27,526 nucleotides of DNA from a virus. The notes below the pieces were generated by a model. The model was not told the DNA's origin, did not search any database, and saw only the letters and a list, made by a program, of their open reading frames with translations. Below, piece after piece: positions 6,201-14,522 of this stretch; positions within the stretch are counted from its first letter, which is position 1; every line of letters begins with the position of its first letter. The translations under genes and the position numbers were made by a program. The DNA lies in IMG/VR virus record IMGVR_UViG_3300025853_000522, positions 1 to 27,526 of that record. One strand, 5' to 3'.

Positions 6201-9200
6201 AAGCTCTAAAGCTTTATCGGTTTTAGCTAAAGCGTCAATGCTCATAGGAACCGTTATGTCTCTATTGTATTCTATAGCCTTAGGAATTAAAATACTATTT
6301 CCTTTAGAGGCTTTCATCATGCCAGGCGCTAACTTGTCATAAGCTAATCCTTGTTTTCTAGCATTTTCTAAAGTTATATCACCGCTAAAAAAGTTTTTAA
6401 GTAATGTCTTTTGTATATTTGTTGGTAATCCATTTGTACCAAAAAAGTATTCAGAAAATGTTTTGTTTTCAGGTAAAAACTTGTAGTTGTCTAAGTTTAT
6501 ATCAGCTTCAACTAATCTTATTAAAGAGGCTGTTCCTTCTGGTATTTTTAAATCGCCTGATAATATTCTTGGAACCATAACATCCCAAAAGAAACCCGGC
6601 ATAGACCTACCGTATTTTATATTTACTTTGTTATCGTCAGCCATAGTTAAAGGGCCTTGCATATAAGCAGCTGATACAATTTTAAAAGTATTCTTTACAT
6701 TGCCATTTATGGCAGCAGCTAAAAGCATACTACCTACATTATTTTGGGGCATGTTATGCTCTTCTCTAATTTCAACGTTAAAATCTATTTCACCTTTACT
6801 ATTTAGAGGTAAATATAATATAGGAGGGCTTATTCTCATTAAGCTACCCATATCGTTTTGCGCATCGTCAAGCATTTGCTCAAATAAGAAATCTAATTTA
6901 GGATTTTTCTTTATAAAAGACTGAACATCTAACCAGTAATTTTCTAAATACTCAAGCTTAGCATATTGATCTTTCAAAAAATCTTTTTCGTTTGTTTTTT
7001 TAACAAAAGATTTAGACAATTTTCTTTTACTATCTTTGTAAGGATCTCTAGTTATTATTTCATAAACCTGCCCGTCTTTTATGATTAGCCTGTCAAATAT
7101 TTTAGTAGATCCCATGCTAGATCTTCCTAAGGAACTAGTAGTAGACTTTCTTATTATTTCCCTGTATTGTGGATACTCTTTTAAAAACGTATTTATAGCG
7201 TCCGTCATTAAATCTAGATTACCTCCTAGTATTTTATAACCTGACTTTAAAGGAATATTTTTATCTGCAGCTCTTTCTTTATTATTTATAATTCTAGCTG
7301 GTAAAAGCGGTAATCCAAGGAATTCTTTAACATCACCAAGACTTTTAAAACCTAAATCATTTAATTGTTTTACTGTGTAGTTTTTTAAAGTTCTACCTGT
7401 TATTTTACCTGTTTTGCTTTCTGCCGCTTCTTTAAAGTTTATCTTTTCACCACGAGAAGCCATAGACGTGTTTTTACCCGCAGCAACATCTTGCTTAGCT
7501 TCAAGACTTAAATCTGTGTCAGATCTTACAATTTCGTTTGTAACTAACTTACCGTATAGACTAGCAATACCTTTTAAAGCTTGAGCCTGAGAAGATCTAG
7601 CGTTAAACCCTTCTTGCTTTTTGCCATCAACAATGCCAAACGCTTTTAAAAATTGTGCTTTGTTTATTCCTTTATTTAAAACAAACGGAGCAAGCCCAGC
7701 ACCTTTGCCAAGTCTAGCTTTTTTAGTATAAAATGCGTCAAGCAATCCTTTTGGCACACCTGTAGAGGTGCCTAAGAGCTTGTCTGTTGCAGCTTCTACT
7801 ACAGCGCCTTCCGGTAATATCTTTAATAATTTATCTGCGTTCTTATTGACAAATTGCTGAATAGCCGTAGCATCTGCTTTTGATAAATTAGCAGCAGGAA
7901 CTGTAAGCTTTTTAACTGGTATGCCAATTTCTTTTGCAATAATTTCAGGAGCTAAGTCACCTAATTTTTTAAACGTTAAATTTTTAGGATCAATGTCTTT
8001 AACCTTATCCTGTATCTGTTCTTTAATTTGAGTTACCGCATCTTTAGATATAAAAGAGCTGGGTTTTATTTTTCTAATAACAGGTTTTGTAGCCACTTCT
8101 GTCGCTACTTCTTCAGCGGCAACTCCTTTAGCTTCTGTTACATCTGTAGTAAACTCTTCGCCTAAAACTCTTTGCGAAGCTTCTATAGCTCTAGCAGGTA
8201 AAAACTTATTTACATAAGCAGCTAATGGCACACCCGATTTAGGGTCGTATTCTTTAATTAAATCTATAATACCGCGTTTGCCTGTTTCAATTTCATCTGT
8301 TAATAATTGGCGATCAAAATTAGGTGCTTCGCTTCTTTTATCTACTATCTTATTTACAATAGGTTTAAATTGCTGTATAATATCAAAAGCACCATCTACA
8401 CCTTGAGCTTCAAATATTTTTTGAACTTTGCTAGAAGCTTCAATATTAGAATCTTTACTTTCTTTAACTGTATCATCATCTTCTTCAACAGTGTTAATTT
8501 TTAAAGTCCTATTTTGAACTCTGTCTTGAAAGTTAGACATAAAATTAATAACATCACTAGCTGAATCTAATCTAAGAAGCCAGCTAGAATCCCCCATTAT
8601 GCTAGATATAGTATTATTTAAAAAACCACGTACAGAAGGCATCATCCTAATATCGCTTCTACTTATTTTACCGAGTACAATAGCATTGTTTATTTGAGCC
8701 ATAACCTCCTCAATGTCAACACCGGCCTTGCCTCTTTCTCCAGATTTTAAAAACACTTTGCCTTTGCCTTCTTTATAAAGATTAAACCTAGACATTAAAT
8801 CATTATAATCTTCTTCTGTTATTAAGCCTTGATTTTTTTTATCTGTTATTATTCTAACAACGTCATTAATAGCATTTGTTGCAGATTCATCTAGCTCAAA
8901 ACTACCATCTTTATTTTTCTGTTTTCTTAAATTTTTAGAGTTAACATTCATATGAAATATTTCCTCTATAGGTGCAATAGCTGCATAATTTGCTTGCGCT
9001 CGAGTTCCAGCATGCATACGTAAATTTATAGCTGCTTGATTAACTATTATGTCATTTCCAACTTGAAGAGCGTTTGAGGGTGCATCTCCTGTTAATTTTG
9101 GCAATACATCTGCTATTTGATTATCTGAATACCCGTAATCTTCTTTTAATATTTTTTTTACTTCCTCAGGATTTGTAAAGTCTGAAATATTTATATACTG

Positions 9201-12200
9201 CCCATCGGGATTCATTAAAGTTAAAGCAACATCTGTTGCTAAATCATTAAGCCCTAATGTGTACTCTAAATCTATGTTAGCAGAAGTCCCTAGTTGTTCG
9301 TTTAAATTTTTAGCCTTAAGAGCCATTTCTCTAGCCTTTGTATTTAAAATTTTATCTTTAACTTCTAACAAAGCTGCAGCTTCTTTTTTAATTTCCTCTA
9401 AAGCATTTTTATTAGAATCTGAAGTATCGCCTGATTTGCCAATGCCTTTAGCTTCATTATTCATTTGCCTTAACTGCCTATTTATTTCAGCAACCTCAAA
9501 TATTTGTTCAGGAGTTAATCTGGACATTTTTTGCATAGTAGCACTGCTAGATAAAGCTAATTCTTTAATTATTGCTTTTTTTCTTTTTTTTGCAATTTTA
9601 AGATCATTCCCCTCCAAGCTTTCCATGCTAGCAAAAAGGTTTGTAAGCTCATCTCTTAGTTTTATATTATTTTTAATTTCATCACGACTAGAAAAATCCG
9701 ATTTAACAGCAGCTATAATAGTACCTGTTGTTGTAGGTGTTGTCATAGCTAAAGTGCTAAACAAAGTTTTTACAGCAAAATCTGCGTTAATACCTTCCAT
9801 AAGACTTTTATCTTCATCTAATGTAATAACATCAAGCACATTATGGCCCCAAGCGGTTACCGTTTCTTCAATAACTTCAATAGGCGCTGCTTTTGTAACA
9901 ACAGGTCTTAAACCTCTATAAACATTTCGGGCAGTTGTCCAGCCTGCAAATTGAAAATCATTTTTATATATTTTTGTTTTAATTACATTTTTCATTCCGC
10001 TTTTGGTAGCTGTTTTTCTAAGTATACTTGGTATTTTTAAAGTACCAACTCTTTCAGCCGCCATTGCTATACCTCCAGTAGTATAAGAATTAAAAGCTAA
10101 AGTGCTAAAACTTCTATTTAATTTTATTTCAGCTTCGTCTATTTCTTCTACTAAAGCATCTATTTCTTCTTGAGTAATTAAACCCCATCTTTTTTTCTGT
10201 TCAATGCCTTCTAAAAATTTTATAGCTTCATATTTTTGCGTGGATAAATCGTTAAATTTACCTCCAGCTTCCACTGTAAAAAATCCACCTTGTACAGCTC
10301 TTGATGCATACAAAGCTCTAGTTCTTTGTGCGGCAACGTAAGCTCTTTGTGCCTCAATATATGCTTTAGACCCCACCGTCAAACCCTCTGCTGCTTTAAA
10401 ACCTTTACCAACTGCCCCAAAAGGAAGCATAGACATAAGAATAGTTCCTGATTGATCAGAAGTAGCTTGAAGAGCGTAATCTGTAAAGTCAATACCTTTT
10501 TTTCCAATATCATTTAAAGTTAAAGCCGTAGAAAGTTTAGAGCGTTCTTTTTCAAGCTCTTTGTTGTATTCGTAAAATAGCTGTTGCATATTATCAATAC
10601 CTCTATCCATCAAAACGTCCATTTCTGGCGATTGTGTTACAGCTTTTATTCCTTCTAAAACCGTTTGACCAACTAAATTAGAAAAATTTGCAGGGCCAGC
10701 AACAAAAGTATCGTATATAGAAGAAGTTATTCTTTTCCAATTGCCATAATTTAAACTTAAATTTTTATCTATTAAAGCGGCTTTATCAAATAAATTTTCA
10801 GGTAAATTAGAAATATAATCGTTTTTAAGATTTGTTATTACCTCGTAAGATGCTTGCGTTTTATTCAAGGCTTCTACTTTAGCTTCAACATTTAATTTTA
10901 AATAATCGTTATATTTAACTTTATATTTTCCTTTTAAATCTTCAAGTTGTTTAATTTGTTCACTTGTAAAATCTGCATCTTCTGGTTTAAAAATAAATGT
11001 TGCAAAATTGCCGTCTTTGTCAGGGGACACTCCGGCCGCTTCAGCTTTTATTTTTGTAATTTGTTTTTGAATTTCGTTTAATTTATCAACAGTTGGCTTA
11101 ACATCTTTATCTAATATAGCAACTTGATTTTTTAATTGCTGCTCTATAGGCTTAATTTTATCATTAAAAGTATTTATTTCTTCTTCAGCCTTTCCTGCTT
11201 CTTCAAAAGTATCTGTAAAGTAATTATACATAGGAGAAAGCAAAGGATTAGTATCACCTTCAGCTTTTAGCCCTAATTGTATATTTTGACTTATTAAATC
11301 AAGTTCTGCTTGATAGTTAAACTCAGAAGGGGCTTCAAATTCTCCTTTTTTAAATTCTAAATACTCATTGTATTTATCCCCTAAAGTATTTTGTAAATAT
11401 TTATTATATTCTTCATCAGATTCAAATTCACGAGCCGCACCGTAAGCAGCGCCTTGTCCTGTGCTGGTTCTAACTGCGTTTCTGCTCTTTAAATTTTTTA
11501 AATTAAAATAATCTTCATTAGCTTTTTCTTTTACCTTTGATGGAGGCGGCGGGTCCAAAGCAAGCTCGTCAACTAAATTAGCAATTTTTCTTGATTCCAA
11601 AGCAGCTCCTGGTGAATTTAAAATATCTTTGTAAGGGAGCCTAATAGAACCCGAAGTAATTTCACCGCCGGAAGGCTTAAGACAAGGTGCGTTTGGATCT
11701 GGACAAAAATATTTTTTATATTCACCACTAGAAATAGTTGTAAAACCATCTTCACTTACAACGGCTGTGCTTGTTCCTCCGCTGCCTTTTTCTTTGGTTT
11801 CATCTATAGCATTTTGAACTATTAAATCGGTATCAATATTGCTTTGTATCTTAAGCTCTTCTTTTGTAGGGGCATATGGGTTTTTATACGTTACAACAGG
11901 CGGATCTTTTTCATTGTTTAATACATCCGAAGAACCATTTTCCGAATTTAAGACCGTATTGGTCGATCCTGTATTGGTCTCTGTTTCTACAACAGGATCG
12001 ATTTTCTTTACTTCTTCTAAGTCAAAAGGTTTAAATTCTTCATCTTTAGTTTCTTCTGGTTTAAGTACAGTTCCAGTTCCAACTGGCTCACTTTTTTCTT
12101 GCCCCCAGTTATTGTTTTTTTTCCATTGCTCAATAAGCTTTATTTTTTCAGGTTCAGAAAGATAAATTGGCAATGAATCTACATATTTTTGTAATTCGTT

Positions 12201-12203
12201 CAT
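3249..12203 (-). CDS. Giant multidomain virion/ejection-type protein (2984 aa) with HAD phosphatase domain
   Basis: Probably an internal virion protein delivered with the DNA, comparable in position and size class to T7 gp16-type or 'polyvalent' phage proteins. Visible parts: a polar low-complexity N-terminus with a C-P-D-P-N-A-P-C motif; charged coiled-coil-like sequence (about 330-470); a hydrophobic patch near 582-600; EEIFH at 1080-1084 with DIEE ending at 1166, resembling a degraded HExxH metallopeptidase site; a helical segment at about 1308-1357 (RGIIDLIKEYDPKSG) reminiscent of sigma region 2. A HAD phosphatase core follows: D2016/D2018 in FDFDDT, T2095 in ILTARP, K2132 or K2139, and D2151/D2152 in FADDA. 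A block starting MFLNTRSALLQ (2451) with INWGDNN looks conserved, and a hydrophobic segment lies at about 2645-2670. The C-terminus holds two copies of a ~35-residue module. Nearest neighbours are other probable internal proteins. The HAD call is firm; the ejection role is inference. Confidence 0.85.
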   Translation of the reverse strand: MNELQKYVDSLPIYLSEPEKIKLIEQWKKNNNWGQEKSEPVGTGTVLKPEETKDEEFKPFDLEEVKKIDPVVETETNTGSTNTVLNSENGSSDVLNNEKDPPVVTYKNPYAPTKEELKIQSNIDTDLIVQNAIDETKEKGSGGTSTAVVSEDGFTTISSGEYKKYFCPDPNAPCLKPSGGEITSGSIRLPYKDILNSPGAALESRKIANLVDELALDPPPPSKVKEKANEDYFNLKNLKSRNAVRTSTGQGAAYGAAREFESDEEYNKYLQNTLGDKYNEYLEFKKGEFEAPSEFNYQAELDLISQNIQLGLKAEGDTNPLLSPMYNYFTDTFEEAGKAEEEINTFNDKIKPIEQQLKNQVAILDKDVKPTVDKLNEIQKQITKIKAEAAGVSPDKDGNFATFIFKPEDADFTSEQIKQLEDLKGKYKVKYNDYLKLNVEAKVEALNKTQASYEVITNLKNDYISNLPENLFDKAALIDKNLSLNYGNWKRITSSIYDTFVAGPANFSNLVGQTVLEGIKAVTQSPEMDVLMDRGIDNMQQLFYEYNKELEKERSKLSTALTLNDIGKKGIDFTDYALQATSDQSGTILMSMLPFGAVGKGFKAAEGLTVGSKAYIEAQRAYVAAQRTRALYASRAVQGGFFTVEAGGKFNDLSTQKYEAIKFLEGIEQKKRWGLITQEEIDALVEEIDEAEIKLNRSFSTLAFNSYTTGGIAMAAERVGTLKIPSILRKTATKSGMKNVIKTKIYKNDFQFAGWTTARNVYRGLRPVVTKAAPIEVIEETVTAWGHNVLDVITLDEDKSLMEGINADFAVKTLFSTLAMTTPTTTGTIIAAVKSDFSSRDEIKNNIKLRDELTNLFASMESLEGNDLKIAKKRKKAIIKELALSSSATMQKMSRLTPEQIFEVAEINRQLRQMNNEAKGIGKSGDTSDSNKNALEEIKKEAAALLEVKDKILNTKAREMALKAKNLNEQLGTSANIDLEYTLGLNDLATDVALTLMNPDGQYINISDFTNPEEVKKILKEDYGYSDNQIADVLPKLTGDAPSNALQVGNDIIVNQAAINLRMHAGTRAQANYAAIAPIEEIFHMNVNSKNLRKQKNKDGSFELDESATNAINDVVRIITDKKNQGLITEEDYNDLMSRFNLYKEGKGKVFLKSGERGKAGVDIEEVMAQINNAIVLGKISRSDIRMMPSVRGFLNNTISSIMGDSSWLLRLDSASDVINFMSNFQDRVQNRTLKINTVEEDDDTVKESKDSNIEASSKVQKIFEAQGVDGAFDIIQQFKPIVNKIVDKRSEAPNFDRQLLTDEIETGKRGIIDLIKEYDPKSGVPLAAYVNKFLPARAIEASQRVLGEEFTTDVTEAKGVAAEEVATEVATKPVIRKIKPSSFISKDAVTQIKEQIQDKVKDIDPKNLTFKKLGDLAPEIIAKEIGIPVKKLTVPAANLSKADATAIQQFVNKNADKLLKILPEGAVVEAATDKLLGTSTGVPKGLLDAFYTKKARLGKGAGLAPFVLNKGINKAQFLKAFGIVDGKKQEGFNARSSQAQALKGIASLYGKLVTNEIVRSDTDLSLEAKQDVAAGKNTSMASRGEKINFKEAAESKTGKITGRTLKNYTVKQLNDLGFKSLGDVKEFLGLPLLPARIINNKERAADKNIPLKSGYKILGGNLDLMTDAINTFLKEYPQYREIIRKSTTSSLGRSSMGSTKIFDRLIIKDGQVYEIITRDPYKDSKRKLSKSFVKKTNEKDFLKDQYAKLEYLENYWLDVQSFIKKNPKLDFLFEQMLDDAQNDMGSLMRISPPILYLPLNSKGEIDFNVEIREEHNMPQNNVGSMLLAAAINGNVKNTFKIVSAAYMQGPLTMADDNKVNIKYGRSMPGFFWDVMVPRILSGDLKIPEGTASLIRLVEADINLDNYKFLPENKTFSEYFFGTNGLPTNIQKTLLKNFFSGDITLENARKQGLAYDKLAPGMMKASKGNSILIPKAIEYNRDITVPMSIDALAKTDKALELARKLDQPVKKIRVFDFDDTLAKSKSMVIVNMPDGSTTQINATQFAQQASDLESQGAEFDFSEFSKVVEGKKGPLFEVAQKIADARGTEDVFILTARPQNADGPIKAFMKANGIDIPLKNIKGLGDGTAQAKAGWIMGKAAEGYNDFYFADDAIKNVKAVKEVLGQVDVKSKVQLAKASKGETFNTIVNDMIEDSAGIAAYKKYSAARAKTVGANKGKFNFFIPASAEDFTGLLYKMLGKGKKGDAQMAFLKTNLLDPYDRAESAVTQAKIAAANDFKALKQNLKTLPKSLSKPTGIGGFTFSQAVRVAVWSKQGMSIPGLSKKDIKELNDFVSNNAELSVFTDELMKIQKGKPYPKPGNNWLGGNITSDIINDINKVNRAEYQQEWRENVDIIFSEDNMNKMEAAYGTRWREAMEDSLRRMKSGSNRPPGGNRVTDGLLDWLNNSVGAVMFLNTRSALLQTISSVNFINWGDNNIAKAGLAFANQKQFWSDFMTLMNSDYLVERRNGLKINVSESEIADAVRDSKNKVKSAIAFLLSKGFVMTRFADSFAIAAGGSTFYRNRVKALVAKGMDQKAAEKQAFDDFRQIAEESQQSSNPNRISAQQASGAGRVILAWANTPMQYARIQKRAAQDLINGRGDWKTNVSKIVYYGAIQNLIFNALQQAVFALGFGEDDEEEMDAKKSEKISRIANGMIDSQLKGLGIGGAAVVAVKSALMELGKQHAKDRSKYEEAVFDLLGFSPPLGSKIQKINSGLRSFSWNMKDIKSKGFSLDNPAYLAGAQITTGLTNVPFDRVIKKLNSMRGIVNEQSALWQKVALGLGWSTWDVGLGYYGGFDAAKVLTPEEQAIEDVNTMKKETKTQEQVDMLLDLGLTKKEIKALGKEQQRVEKIIELQKEEVTPEVKPEVKPEAKVEGVKEEPKKKTKPRKQTAERKLRRQFDSIKGENKPEQVKTLLDYGLSKKQVRALKYEKDRVEKILELMYKNK
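3252..3620 (-). repeat. Duplicated ~35-residue module at the C-terminus of the giant protein
   Basis: Residues 2862-2895 (EQVDMLLDLGLTKKEIKALG...) and 2948-2984 (EQVKTLLDYGLSKKQVRALK...) align without gaps over about 34 positions. They share EQV, LLD-GL-KK, AL and RVEKI-EL. Each looks like a small helix-turn-helix bundle, and a Pro/Lys/Glu linker (2896-2947) separates them. The copies have diverged at DNA level, so the duplication is not recent. The module may be a binding or oligomerisation unit. Confidence 0.85.
3481..3516 (-). repeat. 12-base tandem repeat, three units, coding for EVxP
   Basis: Three head-to-tail 12-base units on the plus strand read GGTTTTACTTCA, GGTTTTACTTCT and GGTGTAACTTCT. 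On the coding strand they give E-V-T-P, E-V-K-P, E-V-K-P within the linker between the two C-terminal modules of the giant protein. In-frame gain or loss of units could change linker length without breaking the gene. Confidence 0.8.
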
Positions 12204-12208
12204 TCGAT

Positions 12209-13360
12209 TTAATTTAAGTTGTTATCATCTAAAAATTTTTGCGCCTTTGCTTTTTTAGCTTCTGCTAAATCAAATACCGCTGCATCTTCTTTTACTGTAG
12301 GTGTTTGATTTTTTGTAAATTGCTTTAGATAATTATTCATAAAGTATTCTTTGTATTTTGTTTCAAATAAAACTTTTTTATCTTGTTGTAAAGGTAAGTC
12401 TAATTCATAACTCCAACTAGTGTTTCCAGCATTAGCATTTTGAGCCATTTGGTCGTCCTCACTGACACTTGTGTCTTTAGATATATAAACGTTCCAAGCA
12501 GCCACTACATCTTGCTCAGAGCTCATTAAACCAGCAACCTCAGCATTTATAAAAGGTGTTACTTTCTTTTCAATTTTGGCCATGTCAAACTTGAGCACAT
12601 TTTTTCCTTTTCCTCCGCCTAAATCTATAATTTCATAATCAAAAGAACCATCTGCATTTTTTATTACAAATTCTTCACTTATTTTAGCTGTAGCCTTTAA
12701 TTCTTTATTTTCATTAATCATTTCTTGCATAAACAAACCAGTTTCAGGCAATAAGGCCTGCATTTCACTATTTATATCTGGAGTTGATGCAATTAAAGAA
12801 GTATCTGAATTTATTAAGGACTGAAGAGATACATTGTTAATAACTAAAGGATAAGGCACTTGTATGTCAATAACCTCGTCACCAATTAGCATAGGTTGCA
12901 TTCTAACAAAAGCAGGGCCATTAAATTCAATTTGTTGACTGCCATTTTCTAATAAGTCTAAATATACCTCATAGCCATCATTTTTTGAATAACCAGGTCG
13001 AGCCATCATTATGCTATTAGCCACAGCGTATCTAAAATCATTGTTAGGATCAAAAGCATTTTCATCTGTTACATTTAATTCTGCAATTAAAGTAGTTAAA
13101 AAATCTGTTGATTTTTGAGGAGCTTCTTCTAATTGTTTTAGTTGAGCTAATTCATACGAGCAATGTTCTGATTGGCAGCGATTAGATTCAATAGCAATTT
13201 TAATTTTAGCATAATGTTTGCCAGCGAGCCTATATGCGTTATCTAATAAGCGAAAGTTATAATCACTTGGATTAGCTACAAATTTTGGATTGTAAGCTAT
13301 TGCATTGCTTTCATTAAATTGCTTTAAAAATAAGTTTTTTTGTATATTTATATTATCCAT
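12209..13360 (-). CDS. Probable internal virion/structural protein of unknown function (383 aa)
   Basis: Function unknown; assigned to the virion by position between the 223-aa gp14-like protein and the giant protein, with only 5 bases to the latter. It begins MDNINIQKNLFLKQFN, is mostly soluble and mixed helix/strand, and has a Cys pair in CQSEHCSYEL (about 59-68). The middle is rich in Asn, Ser and acidic residues (about 85-240). The C-terminus is helical and charged, ending AKKAKAQKFLDDNNLN. There is no membrane segment or enzymatic motif. By synteny with podovirus ejection genes (small, medium, giant) it could be the middle ejection protein, but I see no sequence similarity that proves it. 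Confidence 0.7.
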   Translation of the reverse strand: MDNINIQKNLFLKQFNESNAIAYNPKFVANPSDYNFRLLDNAYRLAGKHYAKIKIAIESNRCQSEHCSYELAQLKQLEEAPQKSTDFLTTLIAELNVTDENAFDPNNDFRYAVANSIMMARPGYSKNDGYEVYLDLLENGSQQIEFNGPAFVRMQPMLIGDEVIDIQVPYPLVINNVSLQSLINSDTSLIASTPDINSEMQALLPETGLFMQEMINENKELKATAKISEEFVIKNADGSFDYEIIDLGGGKGKNVLKFDMAKIEKKVTPFINAEVAGLMSSEQDVVAAWNVYISKDTSVSEDDQMAQNANAGNTSWSYELDLPLQQDKKVLFETKYKEYFMNNYLKQFTKNQTPTVKEDAAVFDLAEAKKAKAQKFLDDNNLN

Positions 13361-13377
13361 TGTGTTTTATATAAAAT

Positions 13378-14049
13378 TTATTGCCCAGCCGTAATAGTAG
13401 AAGAAGCTATACTGCCTAAAGAATTAAACATACCTCCTATAGCGCTTGCTTGGTCTTTATTCGCCTGTGCTTCTGCTTGCTTAGACATACCTAGCTGAGC
13501 AGCTACTCTGTCTAGCTCAGCAACTTGTCTTCCTTCTCTTGTGCTAAACATAAATTGTTCTCCTGCAACATCCGCCTGTTGTAATCTTTGTGCTTCAGCC
13601 ATTTTTTGTTGCTGTAAATTAGCCTCCCCTGCAGCTCTTTTATCTTCGTTGGCTTTTTCCTGTGACTCAATACTAGCCGCAACTCCTTTTTTAGACCGTA
13701 AAGCGGCTTGAGCTAACGCTGTGGCTCCACCAGCGCTCCCCCCTGTTTGTCGTATAGTGTCTAATGTATTTGCTAAAGATATATCAGCTTCTTCTATTTT
13801 CATTTCAGCTGCACCTGTAGCTACAGATAAATTGGCAAAAGGATTACTTACCATGCTACTTAAATCCGTTATACCTTCATATGGGTTTATTATAGCTTGA
13901 CGATTTTTTTCTAAATTATTTAATTTATTAGTAAGCCTTCTTCTTTCTCTAGCAGCAGCTCTAGCTCTTTTTTTAGCAGCATTAGAACCAAAAATTCCAC
14001 CTGCTATGCTTGCGACACCTCCTATGATGCCCACTGTTACCATGCTCAT
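13378..14049 (-). CDS. Internal virion protein, T7 gp14/P22 gp7-like (223 aa)
   Basis: Probably packaged in the head or neck and ejected early to help DNA cross the cell envelope. The N-terminus after MSMVTV is a glycine-rich hydrophobic helix (GIIGGVASIAGGIFGSN, about 7-23), followed by a very basic stretch (KKRARAAARERRRL). The rest is a long Ala/Gln/Glu-rich predicted coiled coil (about 75-200) with many QQ and EA steps, and a small hydrophobic C-terminus (GGMFNSLGSIASS). This pattern of glycine-rich membrane-active N-terminus plus alanine-rich helix is typical of T7 gp14-type and P22 gp7-type proteins, which diverge too far for motif proof. The start overlaps the cupin gene's stop by four bases (ATGA), suggesting coupling. 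Confidence 0.65.
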   Translation of the reverse strand: MSMVTVGIIGGVASIAGGIFGSNAAKKRARAAARERRRLTNKLNNLEKNRQAIINPYEGITDLSSMVSNPFANLSVATGAAEMKIEEADISLANTLDTIRQTGGSAGGATALAQAALRSKKGVAASIESQEKANEDKRAAGEANLQQQKMAEAQRLQQADVAGEQFMFSTREGRQVAELDRVAAQLGMSKQAEAQANKDQASAIGGMFNSLGSIASSTITAGQ

Positions 14050-14522
14050 ATTAGTATATTTTTATTGTTCATATTTTCGTATTCTTTGTAACTGGCACAA
14101 GTAAGAATTTCCTCTAGCTTATCAGTGTCTGTTATGTTGTCTGGGTTTGGGTGCACATTTATAAAAACCGAATCTTCTAAAGCCTTTATAACTCTTTTAG
14201 CACCTGATTTAGCGTTTACATATGTAGGAGCTTCATACTCAAAAGTGCCGCTTTCTGTAGCAACCTGTAAGTGACCTTTCATTAAAAACCACGTATGTGA
14301 TCTATTATGTATTTTACCAATAACAATTCCTCCTTTATGCATTTTCATTTCTCTAATATAAACGCCTTCTGAAAAAGAATGCGTTAAAGGAAAAGCTGAT
14401 GAATTGCCTTTAACTATTTGATCGTGCTCCATGCCTAGCAACTCGTTTTCTAAGTCTATTACTTGATTTCTAAAATTAGCTACCGTTAATTCTTTTGACT
14501 TGTAATTATTTAATTTATTCAT
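14046..14522 (-). CDS. Cupin-fold protein in the virion gene block (158 aa)
   Basis: A helical N-terminal part (about 1-40) precedes a small double-stranded beta-helix domain. GGIVIGKIHNRSHTWFLMKG matches the first cupin motif (G...H..H/S-H...F/E...G). PTYVNAKSGAKRVIKALEDS, followed by VFINVHPNP, fits the second, with alternating strands throughout. His residues in IHNRSH and VHPN could bind a metal, but the usual Glu of motif 1 is not obvious, so it may be structural and not catalytic. The C-terminal segment CASYKEYENMN is charged. I recall similar cupin proteins among structural genes of marine podoviruses, of unproven role (a tail or adsorption component, or a virion enzyme). The gene abuts the upstream hub-like gene with no gap. 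Confidence 0.7.
   Translation of the reverse strand: MNKLNNYKSKELTVANFRNQVIDLENELLGMEHDQIVKGNSSAFPLTHSFSEGVYIREMKMHKGGIVIGKIHNRSHTWFLMKGHLQVATESGTFEYEAPTYVNAKSGAKRVIKALEDSVFINVHPNPDNITDTDKLEEILTCASYKEYENMNNKNILI

Noticed and set aside
9259-9921. 220-aa plus-strand reading frame opposite the giant gene
   Set aside because: Shadow of the minus-strand gene: Leu/Ser/Ala-rich with no motifs, and it lies wholly inside a well-supported coding region.
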